Source of the DNA: CAYLHB01 sp964383505
GTDB lineage: Bacteria > Patescibacteriota > Minisyncoccia > Phycocordibacterales > UBA12088
DNA length: 11,158 nt
Reading direction: 5' to 3'
Assembly: GCA_964383505.1 (NCBI GenBank)
Contig: CAYLHB010000021.1
Coordinates: forward strand, 1 to 11,158
Of the stretch, positions 1-7,098 are shown one piece after another. The notes under the pieces are model-generated. The model was given only the letters and a program-made list of their open reading frames with translations. It did no database searches and was not told the DNA's origin. The position numbers and the translations under genes are program-made. How positions within the stretch are numbered: the stretch's first letter is position 1; every line of letters starts with the position of its first letter.

Positions 1-10
1 TTTTCCTCCT
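1..10 (-). promoter_or_regulatory. Shine-Dalgarno site of an off-window leftward gene
   Basis: Read on the minus strand, the window edge is AGGAGG followed by AAAA, a full Shine-Dalgarno core. The start codon of the gene it serves should lie only a few bases beyond position 1. It sits about 60 bases downstream of a consensus minus-strand promoter. In many bacteria the gene divergent from dnaA is rpmH (ribosomal protein L34), so rpmH is the likely occupant, but no coding sequence is visible here. Confidence 0.6.
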
Positions 11-78
11 ATAGGGCGGGGAGCTACGCTCAACCCACCTGTGAATGTCAAGGTACCGAAAGTACCTCACCTAAATAT

Positions 79-107
79 ATTATAGCAATAAATATGTATT
101 TTGTCAA
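79..107 (-). promoter_or_regulatory. Perfect consensus sigma-70 promoter, firing leftward
   Basis: On the minus strand TTGACA (107 to 102) is followed by exactly 17 bases and TATAAT (84 to 79), a perfect match to the housekeeping promoter in both hexamers and spacing. Transcription would start near position 72 and run out of the window. The leader contains a short stem (GGTAC at 62-66 and 52-56, five-base loop) and ends at the AGGAGG at 5-10. This fits a strongly expressed gene divergent from dnaA; rpmH is an inference from the usual gene order. Confidence 0.85.
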
Positions 108-147
108 CTAATTCCAGTGTGTCACTATCTTAGTCACTTTCACCGCT

Positions 148-156
148 CTTTCCACA
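148..156 (+). promoter_or_regulatory. DnaA-box-like site upstream of dnaA
   Basis: CTTTCCACA differs from the degenerate DnaA-box consensus TTWTNCACA only at the first base. A weaker copy, CTATCCCCA, lies 11 bases further on (159-167). Both are between an AT-rich stretch (71-110) and the dnaA start. They could allow DnaA to repress its own gene or form a second origin half, as in split dnaA-flanking origins. Single 8-of-9 matches are weak evidence. Confidence 0.35.
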
Positions 157-200
157 AACTATCCCCACGTTCTCACCATGTAGCGCTGGTGTGAGGAACT

Positions 201-227
201 TTGCAAAGTGTCGAAGACGACTATAAT
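201..227 (+). promoter_or_regulatory. Possible dnaA promoter giving a near-leaderless mRNA
   Basis: A perfect -10 hexamer TATAAT lies at 222-227, nine bases before the ATG at 237. A -35-like TTGCAA is at 201-206, but its 15-base spacer is short. If used, transcription would begin at or just before the ATG, and the alternative TTG start at 201 would lie outside the transcript. The -10 is exact; the -35 is poor. Confidence 0.4.
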
Positions 228-236
228 GGTTCCACT

Positions 237-1592
237 ATGTCGCCTGTGCTCGATATACGTCAGGTATGGGAGAATGTTCTCACTGATATCGAGCTTACCG
301 TTTCCAAAGCGAATTTCTCCACATGGTTTCGAGGCACGCACATTGTGCGCATTGATGAGGGCACCGTCTATGTGGGTGTCCCGAGTCAGTTTTACAAAGA
401 TTGGCTCTCTGACAAGCACCATAAAACCATTCTCCGTGCACTCCGTAGTGTGCTTGATGATGTACGAGCGGTTGAGTACATTATTGCGAAGGAGCCCGCG
501 CACCGTCGCACCGACGTACGTAAAGAGCGCACCGTCACCGTGGGGGAGCTCCCACTCGCGGAGCACTACGTGAATCGCCTCGACAACCTCAACCCGCGCT
601 ACACATTCGACTCATTCGTGGTGGGACCCTTTAATGAGCTCGCCTTCGCGGCATCCCAAGCCATCGTCGCAGAGCCGGGCATCACCTACAACCCACTCTA
701 CATTTACGGCAATACGGGGTACGGAAAAACCCACCTTGTGCAGGCCGTGGGAAACCAGCTCAAGAAGCTCAATCAGTCAAGGAAAGTTTTCTACGTCACT
801 TCCGAACGTTTTGGTTCCGACATTGTAAACGCCCTCCAACAAAACACCATTCAGCAGGTAAAGGAGAAGTATCGCCAGTACGATGTGCTTTTGATGGATG
901 ATGTACAGTTTCTCTCCGGGAAAGACAAGATGCAGGAAGAGTTGTTCCATATTTTTAACGCCCTGTATGAAAACAACAAGCAAATTATTTTTTCGAGCGA
1001 CCGCCACCCACGAGAGATACAAAACCTCGCGGAACGCCTTATCTCTCGATTCTCGCAAGGTATGGTGGTTGACATCAACGCCCCCGATCATGAGTCGCGT
1101 GTCGCGATACTCAAAACAAAAGCGGCGAGTATCAATTTCCTTTTAAATGATGAGCTCGCACAGTACATCGCAAATGAGGTGGAGGGGAACATTCGCGACC
1201 TTGAGGGGATACTTAACCGTGTGGTCTGCCAGAGCCAAGTGAAGGGGACACCACTTGATATTGCCGACCTGCGTCTCCTCATCAAAACCACCATTAAAAC
1301 CCAAAAAACAGTATCAATAAAAGATGTGGTGCGGGTGGTTGCGAAGTACTACGATATTGAGGAGACAACCATTTATGAAAAGACGCGCAGGAAGGAGGTA
1401 GTGAAGCCACGGCAAATCATTATGTACCTTATGCGCGAGGACTTTGCGGTAAGCTACCCCACTATCGGCACCAAACTTGGCGGAAGAGACCACACCACCG
1501 TCATTCACTCGTGCGACAAAATTCGAGGTGATCTTGAGCGAGATGGGGAACTGCGAAGAGAAATTGACGAGCTTCGTGCCATGCTGAAGTAG
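237..1592 (+). CDS. dnaA: DnaA, chromosomal replication initiator
   Basis: This is the AAA+ ATPase that binds DnaA boxes, melts the origin and recruits the replicative helicase. From the ATG at 237 it has 451 residues, normal for the family. Domain I (about 1-80) has the WxxVL and F-TWF pattern. A short linker follows, then the AAA+ domain with Walker A GNTGYGKTH (158-166), Walker B LLMDD (218-222), sensor 1 FSSDR (252-256) and an arginine finger in SRF (about 271). The C-terminal DNA-binding domain carries the signature GGRDHTTVIHS (415-425). A TTG at 201 in the same frame, preceded by GAGGAA, would add 12 residues. I prefer the ATG because the extra residues are not family-like and a TATAAT box lies between the two. 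It is first in a dnaA-dnaN-DUF721 block. Confidence 0.97.
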   Translation: MSPVLDIRQVWENVLTDIELTVSKANFSTWFRGTHIVRIDEGTVYVGVPSQFYKDWLSDKHHKTILRALRSVLDDVRAVEYIIAKEPAHRRTDVRKERTVTVGELPLAEHYVNRLDNLNPRYTFDSFVVGPFNELAFAASQAIVAEPGITYNPLYIYGNTGYGKTHLVQAVGNQLKKLNQSRKVFYVTSERFGSDIVNALQQNTIQQVKEKYRQYDVLLMDDVQFLSGKDKMQEELFHIFNALYENNKQIIFSSDRHPREIQNLAERLISRFSQGMVVDINAPDHESRVAILKTKAASINFLLNDELAQYIANEVEGNIRDLEGILNRVVCQSQVKGTPLDIADLRLLIKTTIKTQKTVSIKDVVRVVAKYYDIEETTIYEKTRRKEVVKPRQIIMYLMREDFAVSYPTIGTKLGGRDHTTVIHSCDKIRGDLERDGELRREIDELRAMLK

Positions 1593-1813
1593 TGTGGGTA
1601 AGTACTGTGGATACAATGAGGAATTCGTGAAGAAAAGAAGTGAAAAAGTATACACACCATTCTAGCCAATGAAACGTGGGGTACCTATCAACAATACTTT
1701 CCCAACACTACACCACTCCACACACACCGACTCGTAAGAAAAAATCGCATGAAGTAACGATGAAGTGACTATCCACACAATTCACACCCCTAATAGTAGT
1801 AGTAATTTTAAAT
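1593..1813. other. Probable replication origin (dnaA-dnaN intergenic)
   Basis: This 221-base spacer holds four DnaA-box-like sites. Two are in reverse orientation (TGTGGGTAA at 1593-1601 and TGTGGATAC at 1606-1614). Two are forward (GTATACACA at 1648-1656 and CTATCCACA at 1769-1777). Each is one base from TTWTNCACA. A heptamer ATGAAGT repeats at 1749 and 1760, one helical turn apart. After the last box comes a short C-rich run and then TAATAGTAGTAGTAA (1791-1805), running into an AT-rich tract up to the dnaN ATG. Origins commonly sit in this spacer, so the call combines site content with position. No clear ribosome binding site precedes dnaN. Confidence 0.65.
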
Positions 1814-2917
1814 ATGAAATGTAGTAGTACAAAAGAGAGCTTACTTGAACTTGTTGCGAGAGTTGAAAAAGTAGCAAGTAGAACTGCGGCGCTCCCCATA
1901 CTCCAATGTATTCTTGTGAGTGCGAAAGACAAACAGCTTTCACTTCGTGCAACCAACCTTGAAGTTGGTATTGAACTCACCCTTCCAGCGAAAGTTGAAA
2001 GTGAGGGAGTGGTGGCGGTTCATGCGAGTGTGTTTGGAAGTCTCCTCTCCACACTTCCTCAAGGGGCGACAGTGGCACTTACCAAGACTGATGGGATGTG
2101 TGTGGTGGAAACATCTCACGGTACCTCAAAGATACCCACACTCCCAATCGAAGAGTTTCCTCCACTCCCCACCATCACTCCCGACGCGACACTTTCTTTG
2201 CCTGCACAAACCCTTGCGGGGGCCCTAAAACTTGTGCTTCCCGCAGTTTCAACATCAACCATTAAGCCTGAGCTTGCGAGTGTATTTGTGCACCTAGAGG
2301 GCAACACACTCACCTTTGTCGCCACCGACTCGTTTCGACTTGTGGAGAAGAAGGTGGTGTGCCCCACGAGCCACGCGTGCCCCCCGATTCTCATTCCCCA
2401 GCGAAGCGTCGCGGATGTGGTGCGGGTGCTTGAGTACTGTGGAAACGATGAGGTGTCACTTAAAGTGAGTGCGCACCAAGCGACTATTGAAAAAGATGGG
2501 GTGTTCGTAACATTCCGGCTTACCGACGGAACATTTCCAAACTACACCGCCATTATCCCCACCACCTTTATAAGTGAGGTGACGCTCGTGCGACACGACT
2601 TTATGCAAGCACTTCGAGGGGCGGCGGTGTTTGCCAACTCGGTGAATCAAACACGGCTTCTGATTGAACCGAAAAAGAACACCATCACTGTCGAAGCGCA
2701 GAGTAATGGGGCGGGTGAAACAACACTCTCACTTGATGCAGTGGTGTCGGGGAAAGAGCTTTCAGTGAGCTTCAACCTCCGCTACCTCACCGATGCGGTC
2801 AACCTTTTTGCAACCGATTCACTCCAGCTCTCTTTTACTGGTTCCGACAGTCCCGCTATTGTGCGTGGAGTGGGTGAGATGAGTACGCTTGCGCTTGTGA
2901 TGCCGATGAATAAATAG
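1814..2917 (+). CDS. dnaN: DnaN, DNA polymerase III beta sliding clamp
   Basis: The beta clamp forms a ring dimer around DNA and tethers the replicative polymerase and other partners through a hydrophobic pocket. The product has 367 residues, the usual length for three similar domains (about 1-120, 121-245, 246-367). Family features include the early TAALPIL segment (matching the TLPIL of other clamps), FPxxP-like FPPLP in domain 1, a TDSFRL segment in domain 2 (the ATDSFRL region of clamps), TFPNY, and the C-terminal ALVMPM that lines the partner-binding pocket. The ATG at 1814 has no Shine-Dalgarno site; the preceding bases are TAG/TAA triplets and A/T. It follows dnaA across the probable origin and precedes the DUF721 gene by 60 bases. 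Confidence 0.97.
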   Translation: MKCSSTKESLLELVARVEKVASRTAALPILQCILVSAKDKQLSLRATNLEVGIELTLPAKVESEGVVAVHASVFGSLLSTLPQGATVALTKTDGMCVVETSHGTSKIPTLPIEEFPPLPTITPDATLSLPAQTLAGALKLVLPAVSTSTIKPELASVFVHLEGNTLTFVATDSFRLVEKKVVCPTSHACPPILIPQRSVADVVRVLEYCGNDEVSLKVSAHQATIEKDGVFVTFRLTDGTFPNYTAIIPTTFISEVTLVRHDFMQALRGAAVFANSVNQTRLLIEPKKNTITVEAQSNGAGETTLSLDAVVSGKELSVSFNLRYLTDAVNLFATDSLQLSFTGSDSPAIVRGVGEMSTLALVMPMNK

Positions 2918-2930
2918 GTACACAGTGTAC
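2918..2930. repeat. 13-base perfect palindrome after dnaN
   Basis: GTACAC-A-GTGTAC begins directly after the dnaN stop codon. It is too tight at its centre to be a good RNA hairpin and has no T tract, so it is a weak terminator candidate. A protein-binding site affecting the downstream DUF721 gene is possible but unsupported. Confidence 0.35.
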
Positions 2931-2977
2931 GTAATTGGCGAACTTTATCCTAGTACGAACATTGTGAAGTAATTAGT

Positions 2978-3229
2978 ATGCATCGAGTTGGTACACTCCT
3001 CGCTCGCTACGCACACCTTGAAGCGCCCGAGTCGGCGGTTCGCAATGCAGTCATACTCTTTTGCAAGGAGTGTGTGGGAGTAGAGGTGGAGCCATATGAG
3101 GTACAGTATAGAAACAAAACAGTGCGTATCCTCGCGCATCCCACTATACGGAGCGAGGTGCTGTTGAGAAAGGGTGAGCTCGTGCGCTTTCTCAAAGAGC
3201 GGGGAGTTCGTGTGGAAGCGGTACAGTGA
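2978..3229 (+). CDS. DciA-like DUF721 protein, possible helicase-loading factor
   Basis: This 83-residue protein resembles the small DUF721 family. The second half has the family pattern: a strand (KTVRILAHPTI), then RSEVLLRKGELVRFLKERG, matching the usual basic helix where these proteins have HPALRSEL-type sequence, and a short ending VRVEAV. DUF721 includes DciA, the ancestral operator of the replicative helicase DnaB in bacteria without DnaC or DnaI. Genomic position supports this: in many genomes DUF721 follows dnaA-dnaN-recF, and here it is the third gene with recF missing. Larger DciA proteins add other regions; this one is essentially the core only. The ATG at 2978 has no clear Shine-Dalgarno site. 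The stop is TGA. Family assignment is fairly secure, the helicase role is inferred. Confidence 0.75.
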   Translation: MHRVGTLLARYAHLEAPESAVRNAVILFCKECVGVEVEPYEVQYRNKTVRILAHPTIRSEVLLRKGELVRFLKERGVRVEAVQ

Positions 3230-3270
3230 GTCAACAGTGTATACCTTCCTACACACACCGCTCCTTGTGG

Positions 3271-5784
3271 TTATTCTCGAACGGTGAATAACGCGGTTGC
3301 GCTCCCACGATTTTGTACCTCATCAAACGCGGTTGCAGTAAGTGTATTTTCCTCCTCAATACCACCGATATCTTGTGGAGTGAAACTTATTTCAAACGGT
3401 CGCTCTGTGTCGCTTCCAATAAGGGTAGAGTTCACAAAGAAGTCCACTTTCTCAATTGTAAATTCACTGTCCACATCCACTCGCACCGACACTGATCGTT
3501 CACGTGACACCTTGGCCCCTTCTTTTGGTTTAAGTATAGTGACAATGGGGCGCTTGTCTTCCGTGTGTACGTCATCTTCCTCTTCCGGGAGCACATCCTC
3601 TTTATCAGGAGTGAGGTTGCCGGAGAAGCCCTTCCACACCGTGACCGCGTACTCCCAGTTTTTGTATTGAGGGTCACACGAGGGGCATGAGGGGTATTCG
3701 CCACGGGGGTCATCTTTATTCACCCAATGGAGTATGTTGTGGATATCTGGTTCAAACCTCTCCTCTCGGAGTTCAGGTGGAGTGTTTTCCGTGGCGAGCT
3801 TCCCGCTCACTTTATCAACAAGCACAGAACGTGAGCCTTCGTACCGCCCTCGTAAAATCGGTTTCAGGTCGGAGGGGAGTGGTGCCGGCTCAGGAAAATC
3901 CGGCCCCTCATAGCCGAGTTCAAAGGCTTTTTCAAACACATCATGCCAAAGTGGGGCGACAATAAACCCCGCCACCTTTTTTTCCATCGGGGTATTGTCG
4001 TTGTTTCCCACCCATGCCCCTATCGCAATAGTGGGAGTGTATCCGATGACCCACGCGTCGCGGTAGTCGTTCGTGGTACCTGTTTTCGCGGCCACATCAC
4101 GCGAGGGGAAGTAGAGGTAGCTCGTGGCGCCGAATGCGGGTGTCCGTGCGACATTGTCGGAGAGTATGTCGGTTATTTGGAGCGCCACTTGCTCATCGAG
4201 CACTCGTGTCTGCTCCGCGGCCTCTTCCTCAAGAATACTTCCGTCCTCATTCATTATTTTGAGCACGGCGCGGTGCGGTGCGCGCATGCCACCCGTCGCA
4301 AAGACCCCGTACGCACTCGTCATCTCAAGAGGGGACACCTCTGCGCCACCAAGGACGAGTGTGAGCCCGTACCGTTTATGATCGCCGAGTGTGGTGATAC
4401 CGAGCTTCTCTGCGAGCTCAATTGACTCTTTCACGCCGGTGAGGTAGACCGCTTTGACCGCCGGTACGTTCACCGACTGGGCAAGTGCGTTCCTTATGGT
4501 TATGGGGCCTCGGTACACATTGTCATAGTTGACTGGGGCGTAGCACCCATCCTCGCTCGACATCTTCCACGCATCGCATGCGGTGGAGAACTGTGTGCGC
4601 ACATCGAAAAGTATCGTATCTGGCGTGTAGCCCTTTAAAAACGATGCTGCGTAGACGATTGGCTTGAAGGAAGAACCAGGTTGGCGATTTGCGAGCGTGA
4701 TGTTGTAGTTGCCGTCTATCTCGGGGTCGAAGTAGTCGCGACTGCCTACCATGGTGAGAATGTCACCTGTGCGGGGGTCTACTGCCACAACCGCGGCATT
4801 CTCTGCGTTGTAGAGCTCTTTGTTTTTTAGTGCGGCCTCGTAGACGATGCGCTCCGCTTCGCTCTGGAGCTTCCAGTCGAGCGTCGTTATAACCTTAAGG
4901 CTCTCCTCCTCAAGTTTTTGTTTGCCGTACTTTTTCTCCAATTCATCGATGACGTGGAAGACGAAGTGGGGCGCCTTGATGCTCGTTTTTTGCGGGGGCT
5001 TAAAGAGTACCTCCTCATGGAGCGCGCTCTGGTACTCGTCTTCGGTGAGGTAATTTTGCTCCCGCATTTTTTTAAGCACAATGTCTTTCCGCTCATCGAG
5101 CGCCTCGCGGTTGTTTCCGTAGGGCGAGTAGTAGGTGGGGGCTTGGGGGAGCGCCGCGAGGTACGCGCTCTCCGCAGCGGTCAAATCCTTCGCGTGCTTT
5201 CCGAAGAACGCTTGGCTCGCTTCCTCCACCCCGTACTTGTTGCCACCATAGGGGGCGATGTTGAGGTAGAGCTCGAGGATATCGTCCTTGCTCATGGCCC
5301 GCTCGAGCTTGAGGGCGAGCACCCACTCTTTGAGTTTCCTTGAGAGCTTTTTCTCGCGCACAAGGAGGGAGTTCTTCACAATTTGCTGGGTGATGGTGGA
5401 GCCCCCTTGGCCACCGAGGAGGTCTCCCGCACGGAGGTTTTCAATAACGGCCCGCAGAATGGCGCGTGGGTCGATACCGATGTGTTTGTAGAAGGCGTCA
5501 TCCTCAATCGCGATGGTGGCGTTGCGAACAAGTGGCGACATGTTGGCGAGTGTAACCGAGGTGCGCTTCACATCTTGGTGCATGTTGTAGAGCACCACCT
5601 CGCCGGTGCGGTCGTAGAGGGTGGTGCCCGTTTCAAGGCGCGCCTGCTCAATACGCTCTATGCTTGGTAAGGGCAAGGTCGCCGCCCAGAGCACAAGCCC
5701 GCCCGCTACAATGAGGCATGCGCCGAAAACAAGGGCGAAGAGCGCAAGAAAGAGGTCGCGCACGATGTGGCGCTTCTTTCGCAT
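3271..5784 (-). CDS. Class A penicillin-binding protein (glycosyltransferase + transpeptidase)
   Basis: This bifunctional enzyme polymerises lipid II and cross-links peptidoglycan outside the membrane. The 837-residue product has a basic N-terminus and one membrane anchor (about 10-36). A GT51 domain follows (about 60-235) with the catalytic Glu in IEDDAFYKHIG (E94) and GGSTITQQ (127-134). The transpeptidase domain (about 325-620) has the nucleophile motif SSFK (371-374), SVN (437-439) and KTGT (567-570). An acidic linker (about 728-745) leads to a C-terminal Ig-like beta domain (about 746-837) that probably binds wall material or proteins. Four cysteines lie in extracellular parts (403, 414, 700, 703). 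I chose the start at 5784 because it puts the basic residues directly before the anchor and an extended -10 box lies six bases upstream. An upstream in-frame ATG at 5871 would overlap tyrS. The gene diverges from tyrS and converges on the DUF721 gene. Confidence 0.95.
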   Translation of the reverse strand: MRKKRHIVRDLFLALFALVFGACLIVAGGLVLWAATLPLPSIERIEQARLETGTTLYDRTGEVVLYNMHQDVKRTSVTLANMSPLVRNATIAIEDDAFYKHIGIDPRAILRAVIENLRAGDLLGGQGGSTITQQIVKNSLLVREKKLSRKLKEWVLALKLERAMSKDDILELYLNIAPYGGNKYGVEEASQAFFGKHAKDLTAAESAYLAALPQAPTYYSPYGNNREALDERKDIVLKKMREQNYLTEDEYQSALHEEVLFKPPQKTSIKAPHFVFHVIDELEKKYGKQKLEEESLKVITTLDWKLQSEAERIVYEAALKNKELYNAENAAVVAVDPRTGDILTMVGSRDYFDPEIDGNYNITLANRQPGSSFKPIVYAASFLKGYTPDTILFDVRTQFSTACDAWKMSSEDGCYAPVNYDNVYRGPITIRNALAQSVNVPAVKAVYLTGVKESIELAEKLGITTLGDHKRYGLTLVLGGAEVSPLEMTSAYGVFATGGMRAPHRAVLKIMNEDGSILEEEAAEQTRVLDEQVALQITDILSDNVARTPAFGATSYLYFPSRDVAAKTGTTNDYRDAWVIGYTPTIAIGAWVGNNDNTPMEKKVAGFIVAPLWHDVFEKAFELGYEGPDFPEPAPLPSDLKPILRGRYEGSRSVLVDKVSGKLATENTPPELREERFEPDIHNILHWVNKDDPRGEYPSCPSCDPQYKNWEYAVTVWKGFSGNLTPDKEDVLPEEEDDVHTEDKRPIVTILKPKEGAKVSRERSVSVRVDVDSEFTIEKVDFFVNSTLIGSDTERPFEISFTPQDIGGIEEENTLTATAFDEVQNRGSATALFTVRE

Positions 5785-5790
5785 AGCGAG

Positions 5791-5799
5791 AGTGTAGCA
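5791..5799 (-). promoter_or_regulatory. Extended -10 promoter of the PBP gene, leaderless
   Basis: On the minus strand TGC-TACACT (5799 to 5791) is followed by six bases and the ATG. The TGn extension plus a 4-of-6 -10 box, with no recognisable -35, fits an extended -10 promoter. The expected start of transcription falls on or next to the start codon. No Shine-Dalgarno site is present, consistent with a leaderless mRNA. The same nine bases occur in the promoter of the structured RNA near 9590. Confidence 0.55.
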
Positions 5800-5842
5800 C
5801 GTTGCGCCCGTGGAGGGGAGCGTGCAGGTGGTGTGCGGTGTG

Positions 5843-5851
5843 TGGTAGAGT
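5843..5851 (+). promoter_or_regulatory. Extended -10 promoter of tyrS, leaderless
   Basis: TGG-TAGAGT ends six bases before the tyrS ATG (5858). It has the TGn extension, a 4-of-6 -10 box and no -35. Spacing to the start codon is identical to that of the divergent PBP gene, so both would be read as leaderless messages. The two -10 elements are about 45 bases apart on opposite strands, so polymerases may compete. Confidence 0.5.
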
Positions 5852-5857
5852 GCGCGT

Positions 5858-7051
5858 ATGCAGGAGCACAACGAGCTTTATACTCAGCTTTTTACTCGGG
5901 GAGTGGTTGAATCTATTGGCATTGAGCCGCTTCGTATGCGCATGGAGCGTGGGGAGCGCCTCCGCGTGAAGCTCGGCATCGACCCCACGAGCCCACACCT
6001 CCACCTTGGGCGGGCCATTCCACTCCTCAAGCTCCGTGACTTTGAGCGGGCGGGGCACCAAGTGGTTCTTATTGTGGGAGATTTCACGGGGGTCATTGGA
6101 GACACCTCCGACAAGGAGAGCGAGCGGCCGATGTTGGGTGAAGAGGAAGTGCGGCACAACAAAGAGACCTACTTTGCACAGGCGGGCAAACTCCTTGACC
6201 TTGAGAAGGCGGAGCTTCACTACAACAGCGATTGGCTCGCTCCGCTCACCTACAAAGATATCTGCAACCACGCCGACCAGTTTTCGGTGGCGGATTTCAT
6301 CGCGCGCGACAACATCAAGCGTCGTCTCGACCAAGGGAAGCGTGTGTCACTCCGCGAGGTGCTCTACCCCCTCATGCAGGGCTACGACAGTGTTGCGGTA
6401 CGGGCCGACGTGGAGCTTGGAGGCACCGACCAGCGCTTCAACCTCCTCGCGGGGCGCGCGCTCCAGGAGCGGTTCGGGCAGGCCCCGCAGGGCATACTCA
6501 TGAACCCGCTCATACCCGGCACCGATGGAAGGAAAATGAGCTCGAGCTGGGGAAACACCATCACGCTCACCATGGAGCCGAATGATATGTACGGGAAGGT
6601 GATGAGTTTGGGCGACGAGCTCATTGTGGAGTACCTCACCCTCGCGACGCGCGTACCTCTTAGAGAAGTGGAGGAAATGGCACGAGGCCTTCAAGATCAC
6701 ACCATTCACCCCAAAGATGCAAAGATGCGGCTCGCACGTGAGGTGGTGACGCTCTACCACAGCGCAGAGGTGGCCACACGCGCCGAGGAGGCGTTCAGTG
6801 CGACGTTCGCGCGGGGAGGGGTACCGAAAGACACCCCGAGAGTAGCTGTGACGCGCGGAACACCTCTCTGTGACGTGCTTGTGACCGCGAAAGTGGTGGA
6901 GTCAAAAGCAGAGTGTCGTCGCCTCATTCAAGGTGGGGCGGTTGAGGACATGACGAAAGAGGAGGTGGTGCGCGACGTGGCGCATACCGTTACGGAAAAC
7001 AGCACCTACCGCATCGGTAAGCGACGGTTCGCGGCGTTTGAGGTCAACTAA
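5858..7051 (+). CDS. tyrS: Tyrosyl-tRNA synthetase
   Basis: This cytoplasmic class I synthetase charges tRNA-Tyr with tyrosine using ATP. The product has 397 residues. The HIGH-type motif is SPHLHLG (45-51). The tyrosine-binding region reads MQGYDSVAVRADVELGG followed by TDQRFN (173-195). The KMSKS loop is KMSSS (226-230). An S4 RNA-binding domain forms the C-terminus (about 335-397) with CDVLV and SKAECRRLIQGGAV. The LGGTDQRFN and KMSSS variants place it nearer the TyrZ-type subgroup than the E. coli TyrS type. All catalytic segments are intact. The ATG at 5858 is preferred because the -10 box lies directly upstream and the N-terminal residues look normal. The gene ends three bases before a strong hairpin. 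Confidence 0.97.
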   Translation: MQEHNELYTQLFTRGVVESIGIEPLRMRMERGERLRVKLGIDPTSPHLHLGRAIPLLKLRDFERAGHQVVLIVGDFTGVIGDTSDKESERPMLGEEEVRHNKETYFAQAGKLLDLEKAELHYNSDWLAPLTYKDICNHADQFSVADFIARDNIKRRLDQGKRVSLREVLYPLMQGYDSVAVRADVELGGTDQRFNLLAGRALQERFGQAPQGILMNPLIPGTDGRKMSSSWGNTITLTMEPNDMYGKVMSLGDELIVEYLTLATRVPLREVEEMARGLQDHTIHPKDAKMRLAREVVTLYHSAEVATRAEEAFSATFARGGVPKDTPRVAVTRGTPLCDVLVTAKVVESKAECRRLIQGGAVEDMTKEEVVRDVAHTVTENSTYRIGKRRFAAFEVN

Positions 7052-7053
7052 CG

Positions 7054-7081
7054 CACTACGCGCCCGAATGGGCGCGTAGTG
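7054..7081. terminator. Hairpin between convergent tyrS and acidic-protein genes
   Basis: CACTACGCGCCC (7054-7065), loop GAAT, and GGGCGCGTAGTG (7070-7081) form a perfect 12-base-pair stem with a four-base loop. It starts three bases after the tyrS stop and sits 17 bases past the stop of the convergent small gene. Neither side has a T tract, so it is not a textbook intrinsic terminator. Its position suggests a two-way transcription end or an mRNA 3'-end stabiliser. Confidence 0.7.
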
Positions 7082-7098
7082 GTCTGTGTGGTGGAGAA

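Noticed and set aside
3230..3270. Terminator between the convergent DUF721 and PBP genes.
   Set aside because: Only a weak five-pair stem (GTGTA with TACAC) is present and there is no T tract, so I did not call it.
3943..4425. Plus-strand open frame of 160 codons opposite the PBP gene.
   Set aside because: It lies entirely within the transpeptidase coding region on the other strand and shows no recognisable domain.
5648..6334. Long minus-strand open frame opposite tyrS (228 codons).
   Set aside because: It overlaps the well-supported tyrS and the PBP start, has no family-like motifs, and is rich in His and Arg as expected of an antisense shadow.
6347..6760. Minus-strand open frame of 137 codons inside tyrS.
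   Set aside because: It is complementary to intact tyrS motifs and has a composition typical of a shadow frame.
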